Below, piece after piece: positions 52,381 to 61,783 of a stretch of DNA of 64,000 nt. Position 1 is the first letter of the stretch, and the number at the start of each line of letters is the position of its first letter. The DNA is taken from assembly GCF_034259105.1 (NCBI RefSeq), contig NZ_CP139478.1:1415001-1479000 (forward strand), given 5' to 3'. The notes beneath the pieces were generated by a model. It was not told the origin of the DNA, searched no databases, and saw nothing but the letters and a program-made list of their open reading frames with translations. A program made the position numbers and the translations under genes. This stretch comes from Limosilactobacillus reuteri (GTDB lineage: Bacteria > Bacillota > Bacilli > Lactobacillales > Lactobacillaceae).

Positions 52381-53449
52381 CCGTTTGTAAAATTAAGTTA
52401 GAAAAATAGAAAAGCCATTTGTGGTAGACTTTTAAATACCCCTAAACAAAAGAAAGAAAACCACAAATGACTTCACCCATCTTACCACAAACGAGCTGAC
52501 AATCATCGCCCATTCTTTCGTGCAAAAGCTTAAAGCGTACCGAGTGGCCCAAATGATCAACCGTTGCGCCGAAACCGTTTATCGCGTTTATCGTTACCTG
52601 GAAACCGGTGCCTCAATTGCTGATTATCAAGATCACTATATGCGCAATAAGCAACGTTGTGGCCGAAAACGTACTCAGTTGTCACTGGCTGAACTCACTT
52701 ATATCAACGACAAAATTGCCCAGGGGTGGACGCCTGATACCATTATTGGGCGCGCTGAGCGCCCAATTAGTTGTAACCGGCGAACTCTTTACCGGATGTT
52801 TGAACGTGGCCAGTTCGGCTTCGATGTCCGTTCCTTGCCGATGCGAGGTAAGCGGCACCCGAATGGCTATGTCGAGCGCCGTGGGAAGGCTGGCCAATTG
52901 GGGCGAAGTATTCACGAGCGTGCCAAGGACTTTCCGCACTATGCCACTGAATTTGGGCACCTTGAAGCTGATACCGTCCAAGGCAAAAAGCACCAAGGGG
53001 CGGTAATGACCCTGACCGAACGCCAATCGAAGGTCGAAATTGTACTCAATGTGCACGAAAAGACGGCTAATGCGATTAACCAACACTTAAGTCAGTGGCT
53101 TCGGAAATTCCCGCGGCACTTCTTCAAATCGATTACCTTTGACAACGGAAAAGAATTCGCCGGCTGGCGCGAGATTGCCAATCAATTTGACCTTCACACT
53201 TACTTTGCCGAGGTTGGTGCTCCCAATCAACGAGGGCTGAACGAAAACAACAACGGTCTTTTACGCCGGGATGGCTTAACGAAACAGCTAGATTTCCGCA
53301 ATCTTCCTGATGAATTGGTAACCCAACTGATGAGTAAGCGAAATAACCTGCCCCGTAAATCACTAGGCTATCGAACTCCATATGAAGTATTCATGTCTTA
53401 CGTCACTGATGAGCAACTATTTTCTTTCTAACTTAAATTGACATTTCGG
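52381..53449 (+). mobile_element. IS30-B, copy 3
   Basis: 1069 bp, one base shorter than copy 2 (33211-34280). Ends match copy 2. It is inserted at the 3' end of the DUF4422 gene. Confidence 0.92.
52469..53431 (+). pseudogene. IS30-family transposase with early frameshift (IS30-B copy 3)
   Basis: Compared with copy 2, one base is missing at codon 3 (ACTTACACC became ACTTCACC), so the normal ATG at 52469 runs out of frame. The rest is open from 52520 (GTG) and nearly identical to copy 2, with all DDE motifs but without the first residues of the helix-turn-helix region. Probably inactive unless started internally. Confidence 0.85.
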
Positions 53450-54225
53450 GTTATAAGATTATGTTTTAACAGCCTTGCTGCATCAATACGCGCCATTGAA
53501 TCAGAATTATATTCAACTAATTGTTTAATCTTGGGTTGACGATGATCTAGCCAAACATTAAGTAACCGTTCTCCCAAAAATCCATATAATCTTTGTTGGT
53601 ATTGATCATAAGAAGATATATCAACTTGTTTCTCTGCTTGAAATAAAATTTCAAATAACCATTCACAATATTTATCCATTTCTTCTCTTCTCGTATAGAA
53701 CATATTATAGAATGAGGCTTGATTATTATGTTTCATAACCTTATCAAACGAGCTAATATATTCTGGAAAAGTCTCTTTTATTATATTACGTGTTATTTCT
53801 AAATCCTTAATATGGTGAAAGTGATCGAATTGCTCCCATAGACTTCCTACTCCCCCAATTTGAGGAGTAGCAACTATCCAATCAGTCCCATCCTTAAGCC
53901 AAGTATCTAGTTGACTAACAGAAACAGGTTGAGAATGTCCTTTTATAATAGTTGTTAAATATAAAATATTAAAAGAAGTATATTTAGAAAAATAACGCCG
54001 GTAATGTGCTAATCCAATGTTCTTATCTTTAGTGTTTTTCCACATCCAATATAAACCGGTTAATTCACAAAAACTATAATTTTTATTTGAAATATTGTCA
54101 CCAGTGTTATCTGTAATAAAACTGTCAGGATTTTGATTTTTATTTGCTCCTACTAGTAGTGGGGTATATCCAATTGGCAAACTTTGGTAATTAAAATGCT
54201 TATGAGTTATTACATAAAATGTCAT
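53428..54225 (-). CDS. DUF4422 family glycosyltransferase-like protein, C-terminus replaced by IS sequence
   Basis: A 265-residue soluble protein. It begins MTFYVITHKHF, then CELTGLYWMWKN, IGLAHYRRYFS and later RLYGFLGERLLNVWL, the DUF4422 signature found in capsule and exopolysaccharide clusters. The last seven residues (TRNVNLS) and stop come from the end of IS30-B copy 3; the native stop has been lost. Length remains near the family's norm, so it may still work. The AGGAG ribosome-binding site is good. A terminator at 54271-54300 separates it from the wzz-like gene. Confidence 0.8.
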   Translation of the reverse strand: MTFYVITHKHFNYQSLPIGYTPLLVGANKNQNPDSFITDNTGDNISNKNYSFCELTGLYWMWKNTKDKNIGLAHYRRYFSKYTSFNILYLTTIIKGHSQPVSVSQLDTWLKDGTDWIVATPQIGGVGSLWEQFDHFHHIKDLEITRNIIKETFPEYISSFDKVMKHNNQASFYNMFYTRREEMDKYCEWLFEILFQAEKQVDISSYDQYQQRLYGFLGERLLNVWLDHRQPKIKQLVEYNSDSMARIDAARLLKHNLITRNVNLS

Positions 54226-54270
54226 TTATTGCTCCTTTAATTCTATAAACCTTTCACCTAATTCTTAAAT

Positions 54271-54300
54271 AAAAAAGGATACTATATAGTATCCTTTTTT
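54271..54300. terminator. Terminator after the wzz-like gene
   Basis: A perfect 30-base palindrome: AAAAAAGGATACTAT and ATAGTATCCTTTTTT. It overlaps the wzz-like stop codon and ends the glf-to-wzz transcript. Confidence 0.93.
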
Positions 54301-54934
54301 ATTTAAGATACCTCTTCCATGTTACAACAGTAAAAGAAACAACAAGTCCCACTAATGCTCCTAAAGCTAGTCCCACAGTTATATACTTCTTTTTATTTGG
54401 AGTAGTATTTACTTCTACATCATCAGAAGTAGCGCGTGAAAGCAATCGAACATTTCCTGCTCCGGGTTGTACTTTCGGGAGTTCTTTTTGAAAACCTCTA
54501 GCGACTGCATTTGCTATTGCAACTGAATCACTCGCATCACCAGTTCGAACTTTAATCTTCATTACTAATGATTGAGGATGCGTAATTGCGTTAACATCTT
54601 CTTTAATCATATCTGCAGAATATTTGTGCTGTAACTTTTTTGGCAAGTATTTTCGAGCACTGATAGCAACTTGCTTATCTTGAGCAACATCACTATAAGT
54701 ATCCATCATATTTAAATCAGTAATAACAATTGGCTGTTGATTATTCCCTTGGTTTAACTCATTCTCACTAATTCGATGTGATATCACTACTGATCTTTCA
54801 GCAGTATAAGAAGTACTTTGCTTATATTTTGCTAGCACCCCCATTCCAATTCCACCAATTATTGCTAAAACTATTGTTATGATTAATCCTTTCCAAAAAC
54901 TAGGACCTAACTCTTTTAATTTATATTCTTTCAA
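54299..54934 (-). CDS. Wzz-like chain length / polysaccharide co-polymerase
   Basis: A 211-residue protein with two membrane helices (about 14-35 and 184-204) enclosing an extracytoplasmic helical domain, with the C-terminal segment ending in WKRYLK. This is the Wzz/CpsC layout. There is no attached or neighbouring tyrosine kinase, phosphatase or LCP gene in the cluster. Controls polymer length together with the Wzy-like protein encoded just upstream. Confidence 0.8.
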   Translation of the reverse strand: MKEYKLKELGPSFWKGLIITIVLAIIGGIGMGVLAKYKQSTSYTAERSVVISHRISENELNQGNNQQPIVITDLNMMDTYSDVAQDKQVAISARKYLPKKLQHKYSADMIKEDVNAITHPQSLVMKIKVRTGDASDSVAIANAVARGFQKELPKVQPGAGNVRLLSRATSDDVEVNTTPNKKKYITVGLALGALVGLVVSFTVVTWKRYLK

Positions 54935-54936
54935 AA

Positions 54937-56112
54937 TTAATCCTCCAATTTATGATAATAAGCATTACTTGCTAATAATGCTATTAGAAATGGATTATAG
55001 GATATATCCAAAATATGCTGTTCAATAATAAAACTAACAGTTAATAATAGCATTATTCCTGCCAAGCAATATCCTTGTATGCTTACGGATCTCATCCCAA
55101 TCAAAGTCATTACAATAATAACAAACAATAACATTATGAGTCCATATATTATTGCTAATCTAATAAATGAAGAATCAATATAAAAATATCCCCCACTCAT
55201 TCCACTTTGATAAAATTGCTTGAAACCTTGAGCGCCACCAAATCCATGTTCAATTACGCGTTTACCAAATAATGATATACTATATTTTTCAAAAGCTAAA
55301 TGTGAAATCTCTAATCGTTTAGAAACTACATTATTAACAATTTGAAATAATCGATTATTAGCAGAATAAAAAATTGCAGAGATTACAGTAATGTATGATA
55401 AGATGGGCGCAACAATCCAATAAAATGATGCTATATCTCGACTAATACCTCTAGCTTCATAAGCTTTTTTTGCAATTGCCATAACTGGGATTGTTAATAA
55501 ACTAACAATAACGTCCAATCTCGCCTGTGTTAAAGAGTACATAATCATACTTATAATAATAATGCCAATATATGATCGCCATGTAATCTTTTTAAAATAT
55601 AGATAAAAATATGCAAGAATTAACGAAAATATATGTGCAGCAAAATCAGTGGGGTAGTTTATTCCCATAGAATGACGTAAAAACTTTTCCCGTACATAAA
55701 CTGAATCTTTTATAATTCCTAACTGGGAATAAATAACAGTTAGAAATAACATAATTAATCCAGTTTTAAAAAAATAATTAATGATAATATGAAAATTAAT
55801 TCCTTTAGCTCCTAATATAAATAATGTATAAATTAAAATATCTACTGCTTGCGAGTTACGCCAACTAAGAAACGCTAAAAATATTATTAACAAATATCCT
55901 AGCTTCTTTTTTAAACTAAGACCATCCAAGATATAGATTTTTAAAAGCAACAAAATTATCGCTAAGTAAGATAACCTATTTAACAAATTTATGGAAATTG
56001 TTGGTGTAAATGTTGTGAAGCGAAGAAAAGAAATTACATAATAATACAAAAAAGTAAAATAATAAATTCTCTTTCCTGAAATTGTCATATTTTCTAGCTT
56101 TTTTATCGCCAT
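54937..56112 (-). CDS. Wzy-like polysaccharide polymerase
   Basis: A 391-residue polytopic protein with about ten hydrophobic helices, and a large external loop around 265-310 containing HGFGGAQGFKQFYQSGMSGG. Such proteins diverge strongly and are recognised by layout and context. Its position between GT2 genes and wzz supports Wzy. Stop and wzz start are two bases apart. Confidence 0.75.
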   Translation of the reverse strand: MAIKKLENMTISGKRIYYFTFLYYYVISFLRFTTFTPTISINLLNRLSYLAIILLLLKIYILDGLSLKKKLGYLLIIFLAFLSWRNSQAVDILIYTLFILGAKGINFHIIINYFFKTGLIMLFLTVIYSQLGIIKDSVYVREKFLRHSMGINYPTDFAAHIFSLILAYFYLYFKKITWRSYIGIIIISMIMYSLTQARLDVIVSLLTIPVMAIAKKAYEARGISRDIASFYWIVAPILSYITVISAIFYSANNRLFQIVNNVVSKRLEISHLAFEKYSISLFGKRVIEHGFGGAQGFKQFYQSGMSGGYFYIDSSFIRLAIIYGLIMLLFVIIVMTLIGMRSVSIQGYCLAGIMLLLTVSFIIEQHILDISYNPFLIALLASNAYYHKLED

Positions 56113-56125
56113 ACTTTACATTCCT

Positions 56126-57055
56126 TTACTTTTTTAAATAGATTAGGTACCAATCACCTAAATATTGTCGCAAGCGCGGATAGCAGTTAAGATACGTTAA
56201 TAAACTTATTCCATTAAAAACATTACTAGTTTCATAAAATTGTTGTCTCTTTGCTAACCATTGACTATTTTTATTAATGATTTCCTGCTGGTAGGCTGTA
56301 TCTCCCACAACATCACTATCTATAAATTTACGCATTGATTCATTATTAAATTTGCTAGAAACTTTTATCCAATTTTTTTTCGCTGCAACTGATTTAAGTT
56401 TCTTACTTTCTTTAGCAAACGCACTTTTCTTATGGTTGCGCCAGCGGATTAAATCATCAGTGTAAGCATATACACTTCCATCCATTAATCCCATTCGCCA
56501 GAGTAAGGCATCATGAGGATAATCTGGTTGCCAATACTTTTTACTAAGAGTCAATAGTTCTTTCCGAATACAGTATGTGCATCCTGGTGAATTTACCAAT
56601 AGATAATTATCTTTAAGTGGAACCTGTTTTAATTTGTTATCGTTTTTCCACGGATCGATTCTTTGTTTACCATTCTCAAAGAATTCACAATAATTAGAAG
56701 TTAGTAACATAATTTGTGGATTTGCAGTCATTAATCGTACCATTATCTCAATTTTATCTGTACGCCAAATATCATCTTGGTCACATGGAAAAATTAAATC
56801 TCCTGTTGCATTCCACATCGTTTCCATAAAGTTTCTTCGCCAGCCTTTGTTATAATCATTAACAATAACTTGCCAGCTGTTTAACTTATTTTGATTAATA
56901 TACTGCTTTACTATATCAACAGTATGATCGCTAGAACAATCATCTGCAATAATCACCTCATCCGCTGGTCTTGATTGCTTGCGTAAAGAATCTAATTGTT
57001 CAATTATATATTTTTCGCCATTATATGTTGATATTACTACTGATGTCTTCATCAA
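56126..57055 (-). CDS. GT2 glycosyltransferase (rhamnosyltransferase-like)
   Basis: A 309-residue GT-A enzyme. SVVISTYNGEKYIIEQLDSL and IIADDCSSDHTVDIV at the N-terminus, metal-binding FPCDQDDIW near 92-100, and RWRNHKKSAF near 208. The style fits rhamnosyltransferases, consistent with the rfb genes in the window; the acceptor is unknown. Its ATG overlaps the stop of the preceding GT2 by four bases. Confidence 0.85.
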   Translation of the reverse strand: MMKTSVVISTYNGEKYIIEQLDSLRKQSRPADEVIIADDCSSDHTVDIVKQYINQNKLNSWQVIVNDYNKGWRRNFMETMWNATGDLIFPCDQDDIWRTDKIEIMVRLMTANPQIMLLTSNYCEFFENGKQRIDPWKNDNKLKQVPLKDNYLLVNSPGCTYCIRKELLTLSKKYWQPDYPHDALLWRMGLMDGSVYAYTDDLIRWRNHKKSAFAKESKKLKSVAAKKNWIKVSSKFNNESMRKFIDSDVVGDTAYQQEIINKNSQWLAKRQQFYETSNVFNGISLLTYLNCYPRLRQYLGDWYLIYLKK

Positions 57056-58050
57056 CTTTCTCCTTTATGTTGCTCATATCTCGACCATGCATACCGATAA
57101 AATGGCAGGCCTAAGCATAATAAATAATAAGCAAGCCTATCCCGTTTTGGCGCTTTTCTATTTAATATAGCCTTTTTATTAGTTTTAATATATTTAATCA
57201 ATTTAAGTTGAGTATCTTTTACATTTTTAGTATTAAGAGTTTGATTTAAGGTACTGAATCGAGCATAAACTTGCCGTCTTAGAACAGCATTTTTTAAATC
57301 AGGATGTGCAGCAACTACACTTTGTGCCATTTGATCTGTCATTTCTAAAAGATCTAATTTTTTATTACTAAATTTAGCAGTAACAATTGAGTTTGGTCGA
57401 ATAACGTAATAATACTTCCCAATAAAGCCACATGCTACTTTATCACATTGTAATAACAATTTATATGTAGACCCAATATCTTCAAATAGTTTACCTTTAG
57501 GGAAGAAATCATTAGAATATAGTTCTTTTTTTCCTAATTTTGCATATGCACATGTGTCAACCAAATTATGGTAACACATCATCTCAATGCATTTTTTTCC
57601 AGATAGAACTTTTTCTGTTTGATTTCCATTATCTTTTTGGCGGCCATAATTGCCGTATACGTTAATAAGTGAACAGATGGCTAATGGAGCAGTAAAATTT
57701 GTTTGTTTTAGTAAATTGAACATAAAAGAAACATAATCTTCAGTTACATAATCATCCGAATCGATAAAAGTTACATATTCTCCGGTCATAATTTTTAGCC
57801 CGTAATTACGGGCATCCGAAAGACCGCCATTTTCTTTATGAACTACCTTAATACGATTATCTTTAGCAGCATATTCATCCGCAATTTTACCAGATAAGTC
57901 TGTTGATCCATCATCAATTAAAAGAATTTCAAGTTTTTTGTATTGCTGATTAATTATCGAATTTAAGCATTTTTTTAGATAATTTTCCACATTATAAATT
58001 GGAACGATAACTGTAATTAACGGCGTACTTGCCACTGCCATTTTGTTCAC
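57052..58050 (-). CDS. GT2 glycosyltransferase (EpsJ/WcaA-like)
   Basis: A 332-residue GT-A enzyme. LITVIVPIYNVENYLKKCL, LLIDDGSTDLSGKIAD, ENGGLSDARNYG and TFIDSDDYV (DxD site) are seen. A basic C-terminal tail (about 295-332) may bind the membrane. Preceded in the operon by another GT2 at 58059-59018, 8 bases away. Specificity not readable. Confidence 0.87.
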   Translation of the reverse strand: MNKMAVASTPLITVIVPIYNVENYLKKCLNSIINQQYKKLEILLIDDGSTDLSGKIADEYAAKDNRIKVVHKENGGLSDARNYGLKIMTGEYVTFIDSDDYVTEDYVSFMFNLLKQTNFTAPLAICSLINVYGNYGRQKDNGNQTEKVLSGKKCIEMMCYHNLVDTCAYAKLGKKELYSNDFFPKGKLFEDIGSTYKLLLQCDKVACGFIGKYYYVIRPNSIVTAKFSNKKLDLLEMTDQMAQSVVAAHPDLKNAVLRRQVYARFSTLNQTLNTKNVKDTQLKLIKYIKTNKKAILNRKAPKRDRLAYYLLCLGLPFYRYAWSRYEQHKGES

Positions 58051-58058
58051 CTATCTTT

Positions 58059-59018
58059 TTATTTAGTATAAAGGAATTTACTAGGATAACGTATCATTAA
58101 ATAGTCTAACAATAACTGTCCTCGCAGATGAGAACGCACTGGTGGCAACTTTAGCGCCAGCTTCAAATTATTGGTAAAGCTACTATCCTTACTTAAGTTT
58201 GCATATGCTTTGAGATACTCAGCATTCTTTCCAGTTATTTCACCATTGTACAGTCGCTGAAATTCACTCGCCATTTTAGTCATTAATAAAAAACCATCAA
58301 GTTCTCCTGAGAGGTTGAAAAACCTGCGAATCAATTGCTGAGGAGCTTGACTATCACTTCCTCCCACAACATTGTCAATATGTTGACGATACAGTATTGT
58401 TGGAGTTGAATCATAAATTACTTTACCAAAAGCAGCCGCAATTTCAGCAAACCACCAATCGTGCATTGCTACTTTATCCCAATTCACGGAATTGATCCGT
58501 AATTTTTCTTTAAGCTTCTGGTTAATCATTACCGTACACCCGGTAACACAATTTCCAAATAAAAAATGTTGAAAATCAGACCAGACACGTCCTCGTTTCA
58601 TTAATTCAATTATCTCTAAATTATTATTGACAATTTGCAGTTCCGTATGTAAACAGATCGGTATTTCAAGGTATTTTTCTTTTTTTATTAAAGTTAGTGC
58701 ACGTTGAATTTTGTCTTTTTTCCAAACATCATCTTGGTCAGAAAACATATAGAAATCAGCGTCAATATTTGCTAAAAGATTCATAAAAGATTTTACTACA
58801 CCTAAATTACAAATATGTTCTCTATTAAAAAAAGTAATTCGTTTATCATATTTAGCGAAGTCACTAAGAATGATTGGAGTTTTGTCAGTAGAGCCATCAT
58901 CTCGAATATACAAATGCCAATTATTATTAGTCTGCCTTTGTATTGATTCTATTTGCTCTGTCAGATATTTCTCACCATTATAGGTTGACATTAAAATTGC
59001 AACTTTTTCCTGTGTCAT
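58059..59018 (-). CDS. GT2 glycosyltransferase
   Basis: A 319-residue GT-A enzyme. VAILMSTYNGEKYLTEQIES, IRDDGSTDKTPIIL and MFSDQDDVWKKDKI near 92-105 are close to those of the GT2 at 56126-57055, so the two are probably paralogues working on the same repeat unit. A GNCVTGCTVMIN strand lies near 151-162 and HDWWFAEIAA near 183. Follows wzx by about 15 bases in the operon. Confidence 0.86.
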   Translation of the reverse strand: MTQEKVAILMSTYNGEKYLTEQIESIQRQTNNNWHLYIRDDGSTDKTPIILSDFAKYDKRITFFNREHICNLGVVKSFMNLLANIDADFYMFSDQDDVWKKDKIQRALTLIKKEKYLEIPICLHTELQIVNNNLEIIELMKRGRVWSDFQHFLFGNCVTGCTVMINQKLKEKLRINSVNWDKVAMHDWWFAEIAAAFGKVIYDSTPTILYRQHIDNVVGGSDSQAPQQLIRRFFNLSGELDGFLLMTKMASEFQRLYNGEITGKNAEYLKAYANLSKDSSFTNNLKLALKLPPVRSHLRGQLLLDYLMIRYPSKFLYTK

Positions 59019-59032
59019 CGTTTATGCTACCA

Positions 59033-60469
59033 TCACTCTCTTTTTGCTTTTCGTGAATTGATTAATGCTATTGCTTGATTAATAACTGGAGCTCGTAATA
59101 TAAATATTCCTATTATATAAATGACAGCTCCTATTATAACTTCAATTGCTAAATTAGGAATTGTCATATTCATAATCATTGCCAACCGATAAGTAATAAT
59201 GAACATAATTCCCCCACTTAATAAATACTTCCACATTTGACCAAAAAGTTTTCTTCTACTGATTGTTTGTCGAATATAAACTAACTGTACTGCTGCCACT
59301 GCAAATTCAGAAATATCAGTAGCTAGAGTTGCCCCACGTGCTCCCCATAATGCAATCAAAAATAAGTTTGCAATAACATTAATAACTGCACCGACCGTGA
59401 CAGAAACTGTATACTCTTTAGTCCGATTAATTGGCATTAAATACTGTGTTCCTGTAACATTACTCCAACCAATAAACAAAATCACCGGTGCTTCAATCAT
59501 CATTAGGATCCCAGCATCATTAAACTGCTTTCCTAAGAACCATGGTGCAAATTGCTTGGCGATTGCCATGATTCCAAACATCATTGGAATCGCTATCGCC
59601 GTAATAAAATCAAAAGAATTATAAAGGCTATCACGAATTCCTTTAACATCACCCTTAGAAAATTTATTAGCAATATGCGGCAACATTACTTGGCCTGAAG
59701 CAGTTACAACAGCTAAAATAACTTTAATAATTTGATCTGTATATTGAAATTGACCTAATTGACTTTGCGTTGACATTCGCCCCAACATTAATCGGTTAAC
59801 AACCAGATATACTTGAGTAGTAATTGTTGGAACAAATAATAATAAAGCTGGATAAAAATGACGAAAAGGATGCCATGTACTAATTGGAACCCATTTAATT
59901 TCATCTTTTAAATATGGCCATAAGGTCAGATTACCTACTAAATTTGATAAACCAAGCAATGCGATATATTTACCTAAATCATTATTACCTTTAACTACTA
60001 AAAAGATTAAAGCAACTGAAGCCAACTTAACAAGCATATTACGGAAAACAATCCGCTGAAAATTTTCAACGCCCATAAAATACCATGATACATCTACACC
60101 AGCGGCAATAATCCAAAAAGATTGAAGTAAAAAATATTCTTTAAAAGTTGTACTGAAGAGTAATACAGCTCCTAGATAAGCTATTAAGGCACAAGTGATA
60201 GTTATCACTTGCAACAATTCGATTCCCCAAAAGATTTTTGAACGTTCAATAGGATTTTCACGATGATAGGCAACTTCACGATTACCATAAAGCGCAATTC
60301 CCATTTGCCCAACAAGCATAAAGAAGGTCATCCAACTGTTTGTATAAGAATTGATACCTACAAGTTCTGGTCCTAGTACACGTGAAATATAAGGAACAGT
60401 GATTAATGGTACTAACAGTAATAATATTTGATAGACAACATTATACAAATAATTCTTAATAACCTTCAT
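59033..60469 (-). CDS. Wzx-like polysaccharide flippase
   Basis: A 478-residue protein with about fourteen membrane helices and the polysaccharide transporter (PST, MOP superfamily) start: NYLYNVVYQILLLLVPLITV, PYISRVLGPELVGINSY. It moves the lipid-linked repeat unit to the outer face of the membrane. Starts nine bases after the glf stop. Confidence 0.92.
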   Translation of the reverse strand: MKVIKNYLYNVVYQILLLLVPLITVPYISRVLGPELVGINSYTNSWMTFFMLVGQMGIALYGNREVAYHRENPIERSKIFWGIELLQVITITCALIAYLGAVLLFSTTFKEYFLLQSFWIIAAGVDVSWYFMGVENFQRIVFRNMLVKLASVALIFLVVKGNNDLGKYIALLGLSNLVGNLTLWPYLKDEIKWVPISTWHPFRHFYPALLLFVPTITTQVYLVVNRLMLGRMSTQSQLGQFQYTDQIIKVILAVVTASGQVMLPHIANKFSKGDVKGIRDSLYNSFDFITAIAIPMMFGIMAIAKQFAPWFLGKQFNDAGILMMIEAPVILFIGWSNVTGTQYLMPINRTKEYTVSVTVGAVINVIANLFLIALWGARGATLATDISEFAVAAVQLVYIRQTISRRKLFGQMWKYLLSGGIMFIITYRLAMIMNMTIPNLAIEVIIGAVIYIIGIFILRAPVINQAIALINSRKAKRE

Positions 60470-60478
60470 GGCTACTAA

Positions 60479-61594
60479 TCAAACTCCTTGGTTAACAGCT
60501 GTCAATGCTGCGTGTAATACTTGATCCATATTGTAGTAACGATATTGACCTAAACGACCACCGAAGATCACATTATTAGCCTCTTCGTTCGCTAACTTTG
60601 CATATTGCTTATAAAGTTCGTTATTCCGTTGATTATTAATTGGATAATATGGTTCATCACCACGATGCCAATCAGCCGGATATTCACGGGTAATCACCGT
60701 CTTATCCTTATCACCCTTACCGAATTCAAAGTGCTTATGTTCAATAATCCGGGTATATGGTGTTTCTGCATCAGTATAGTTAATTACCGCGTTACCTTGG
60801 TAGTTGCCAATATTCTTTTCTTCAGTTTCAAAACGAAGACTACGGTATTGTAGTTCACCTAACTGGTAATCAAAGAATTGATCAATCATTCCGGTAAAGA
60901 CAATCTTTGGATAATCTTTAAAGTATTCATCCTTCTTATCAAAGAAGTCTACTCCAGTTTCAACATCAATCAAATCACTGTCTAACATTTTTTCAACAAT
61001 CTGGGTGTAACCACCAACCGGAATTCCTTGATAGGTGTCATTAAAGTAGTTGTTATCGTAAACTAATCGCACTGGCAAACGCCGAATGATAAAGGCTGGC
61101 AATTCAGTTGCCTTTTGTCCCCACTGCTTTTCAGTATAACCTTTGATGAGCTTTTCATAGATATCCCGACCAATTAAGGAAATAGCTTGCTCTTCCAAAT
61201 TCTGTGGTTCTTTACCTGCCATCTCTTGGCGTTGTTCATCGATCTTTGCCATTGCTTCTGCTGGTGTCCGCACGCCCCACATTTGACTGAAAGTATTCAT
61301 ATTAAATGGGAGGTTGTACATTTCGCCCTTGTAGTTAGCTACTGGGCTATTCGTATACCGATTGAATTCTGCAAACTGGTTTACATAATCCCACACTTCC
61401 TTATTAGACGTATGGAAAATATGGGCACCATATTGATGAACCTGAATACCATCTACTTCTTTAGTGTAGATGTTACCAGCAATGTGGTCTCGTTTTTCAA
61501 TTACTTTTACACGCTTACCACGTTTAGCAGCTTCATAGGCAAAGGTCGCACCAAAAAGGCCCGCACCTACTACTAGATAGTCATATTTTTTCAT
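60479..61594 (-). CDS. glf: UDP-galactopyranose mutase
   Basis: A 371-residue flavoenzyme converting UDP-galactopyranose to UDP-galactofuranose. N-terminal FAD motif YLVVGAGLFGATFAYEA, then EKRDHIAGNIYT, QYGAHIFHTSNKEVWDYV, GYTEKQWG, RLPVRLVYDNNYFNDTYQG and GRLGQYRYYNMDQ at the end, all hallmark sites. Start at 61594 is preferred, because GGAGAG lies just before it and includes the earlier in-frame ATG at 61606. First gene of the polysaccharide operon; shows that the polymer contains galactofuranose. Confidence 0.97.
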   Translation of the reverse strand: MKKYDYLVVGAGLFGATFAYEAAKRGKRVKVIEKRDHIAGNIYTKEVDGIQVHQYGAHIFHTSNKEVWDYVNQFAEFNRYTNSPVANYKGEMYNLPFNMNTFSQMWGVRTPAEAMAKIDEQRQEMAGKEPQNLEEQAISLIGRDIYEKLIKGYTEKQWGQKATELPAFIIRRLPVRLVYDNNYFNDTYQGIPVGGYTQIVEKMLDSDLIDVETGVDFFDKKDEYFKDYPKIVFTGMIDQFFDYQLGELQYRSLRFETEEKNIGNYQGNAVINYTDAETPYTRIIEHKHFEFGKGDKDKTVITREYPADWHRGDEPYYPINNQRNNELYKQYAKLANEEANNVIFGGRLGQYRYYNMDQVLHAALTAVNQGV

Positions 61595-61631
61595 TGTTCT
61601 CTCCATATCATAACTTTTAACATACTTTTGT

Positions 61632-61661
61632 ATAATACTACATTACTACAGTGTTTGTGAA
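61632..61661 (-). promoter_or_regulatory. Probable promoter of the polysaccharide operon
   Basis: On the minus strand TTCACA (61656-61661), 18-base spacer, TATTAT (61632-61637), 38 bases upstream of the glf start. Confidence 0.55.
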
Positions 61662-61732
61662 GGTTTGAAATATTTATCATAATTTAAGACTATTTAAGTA
61701 ATTCTGTAATCTTTTAGTAAAATTTCTGTAAT

Positions 61733-61775
61733 AAAAAAAGCAGTTCTAAGATTTTTTCTTTGAACCACTTTTTCT
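61733..61775 (-). terminator. Terminator after the GH53 gene
   Basis: AAAAAAAGCAGTTC and GAACCACTTTTT pair (with mismatches in the middle) around an A/T-rich loop, followed by T/A runs. Confidence 0.75.
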
Positions 61776-61783
61776 CTAATCAA

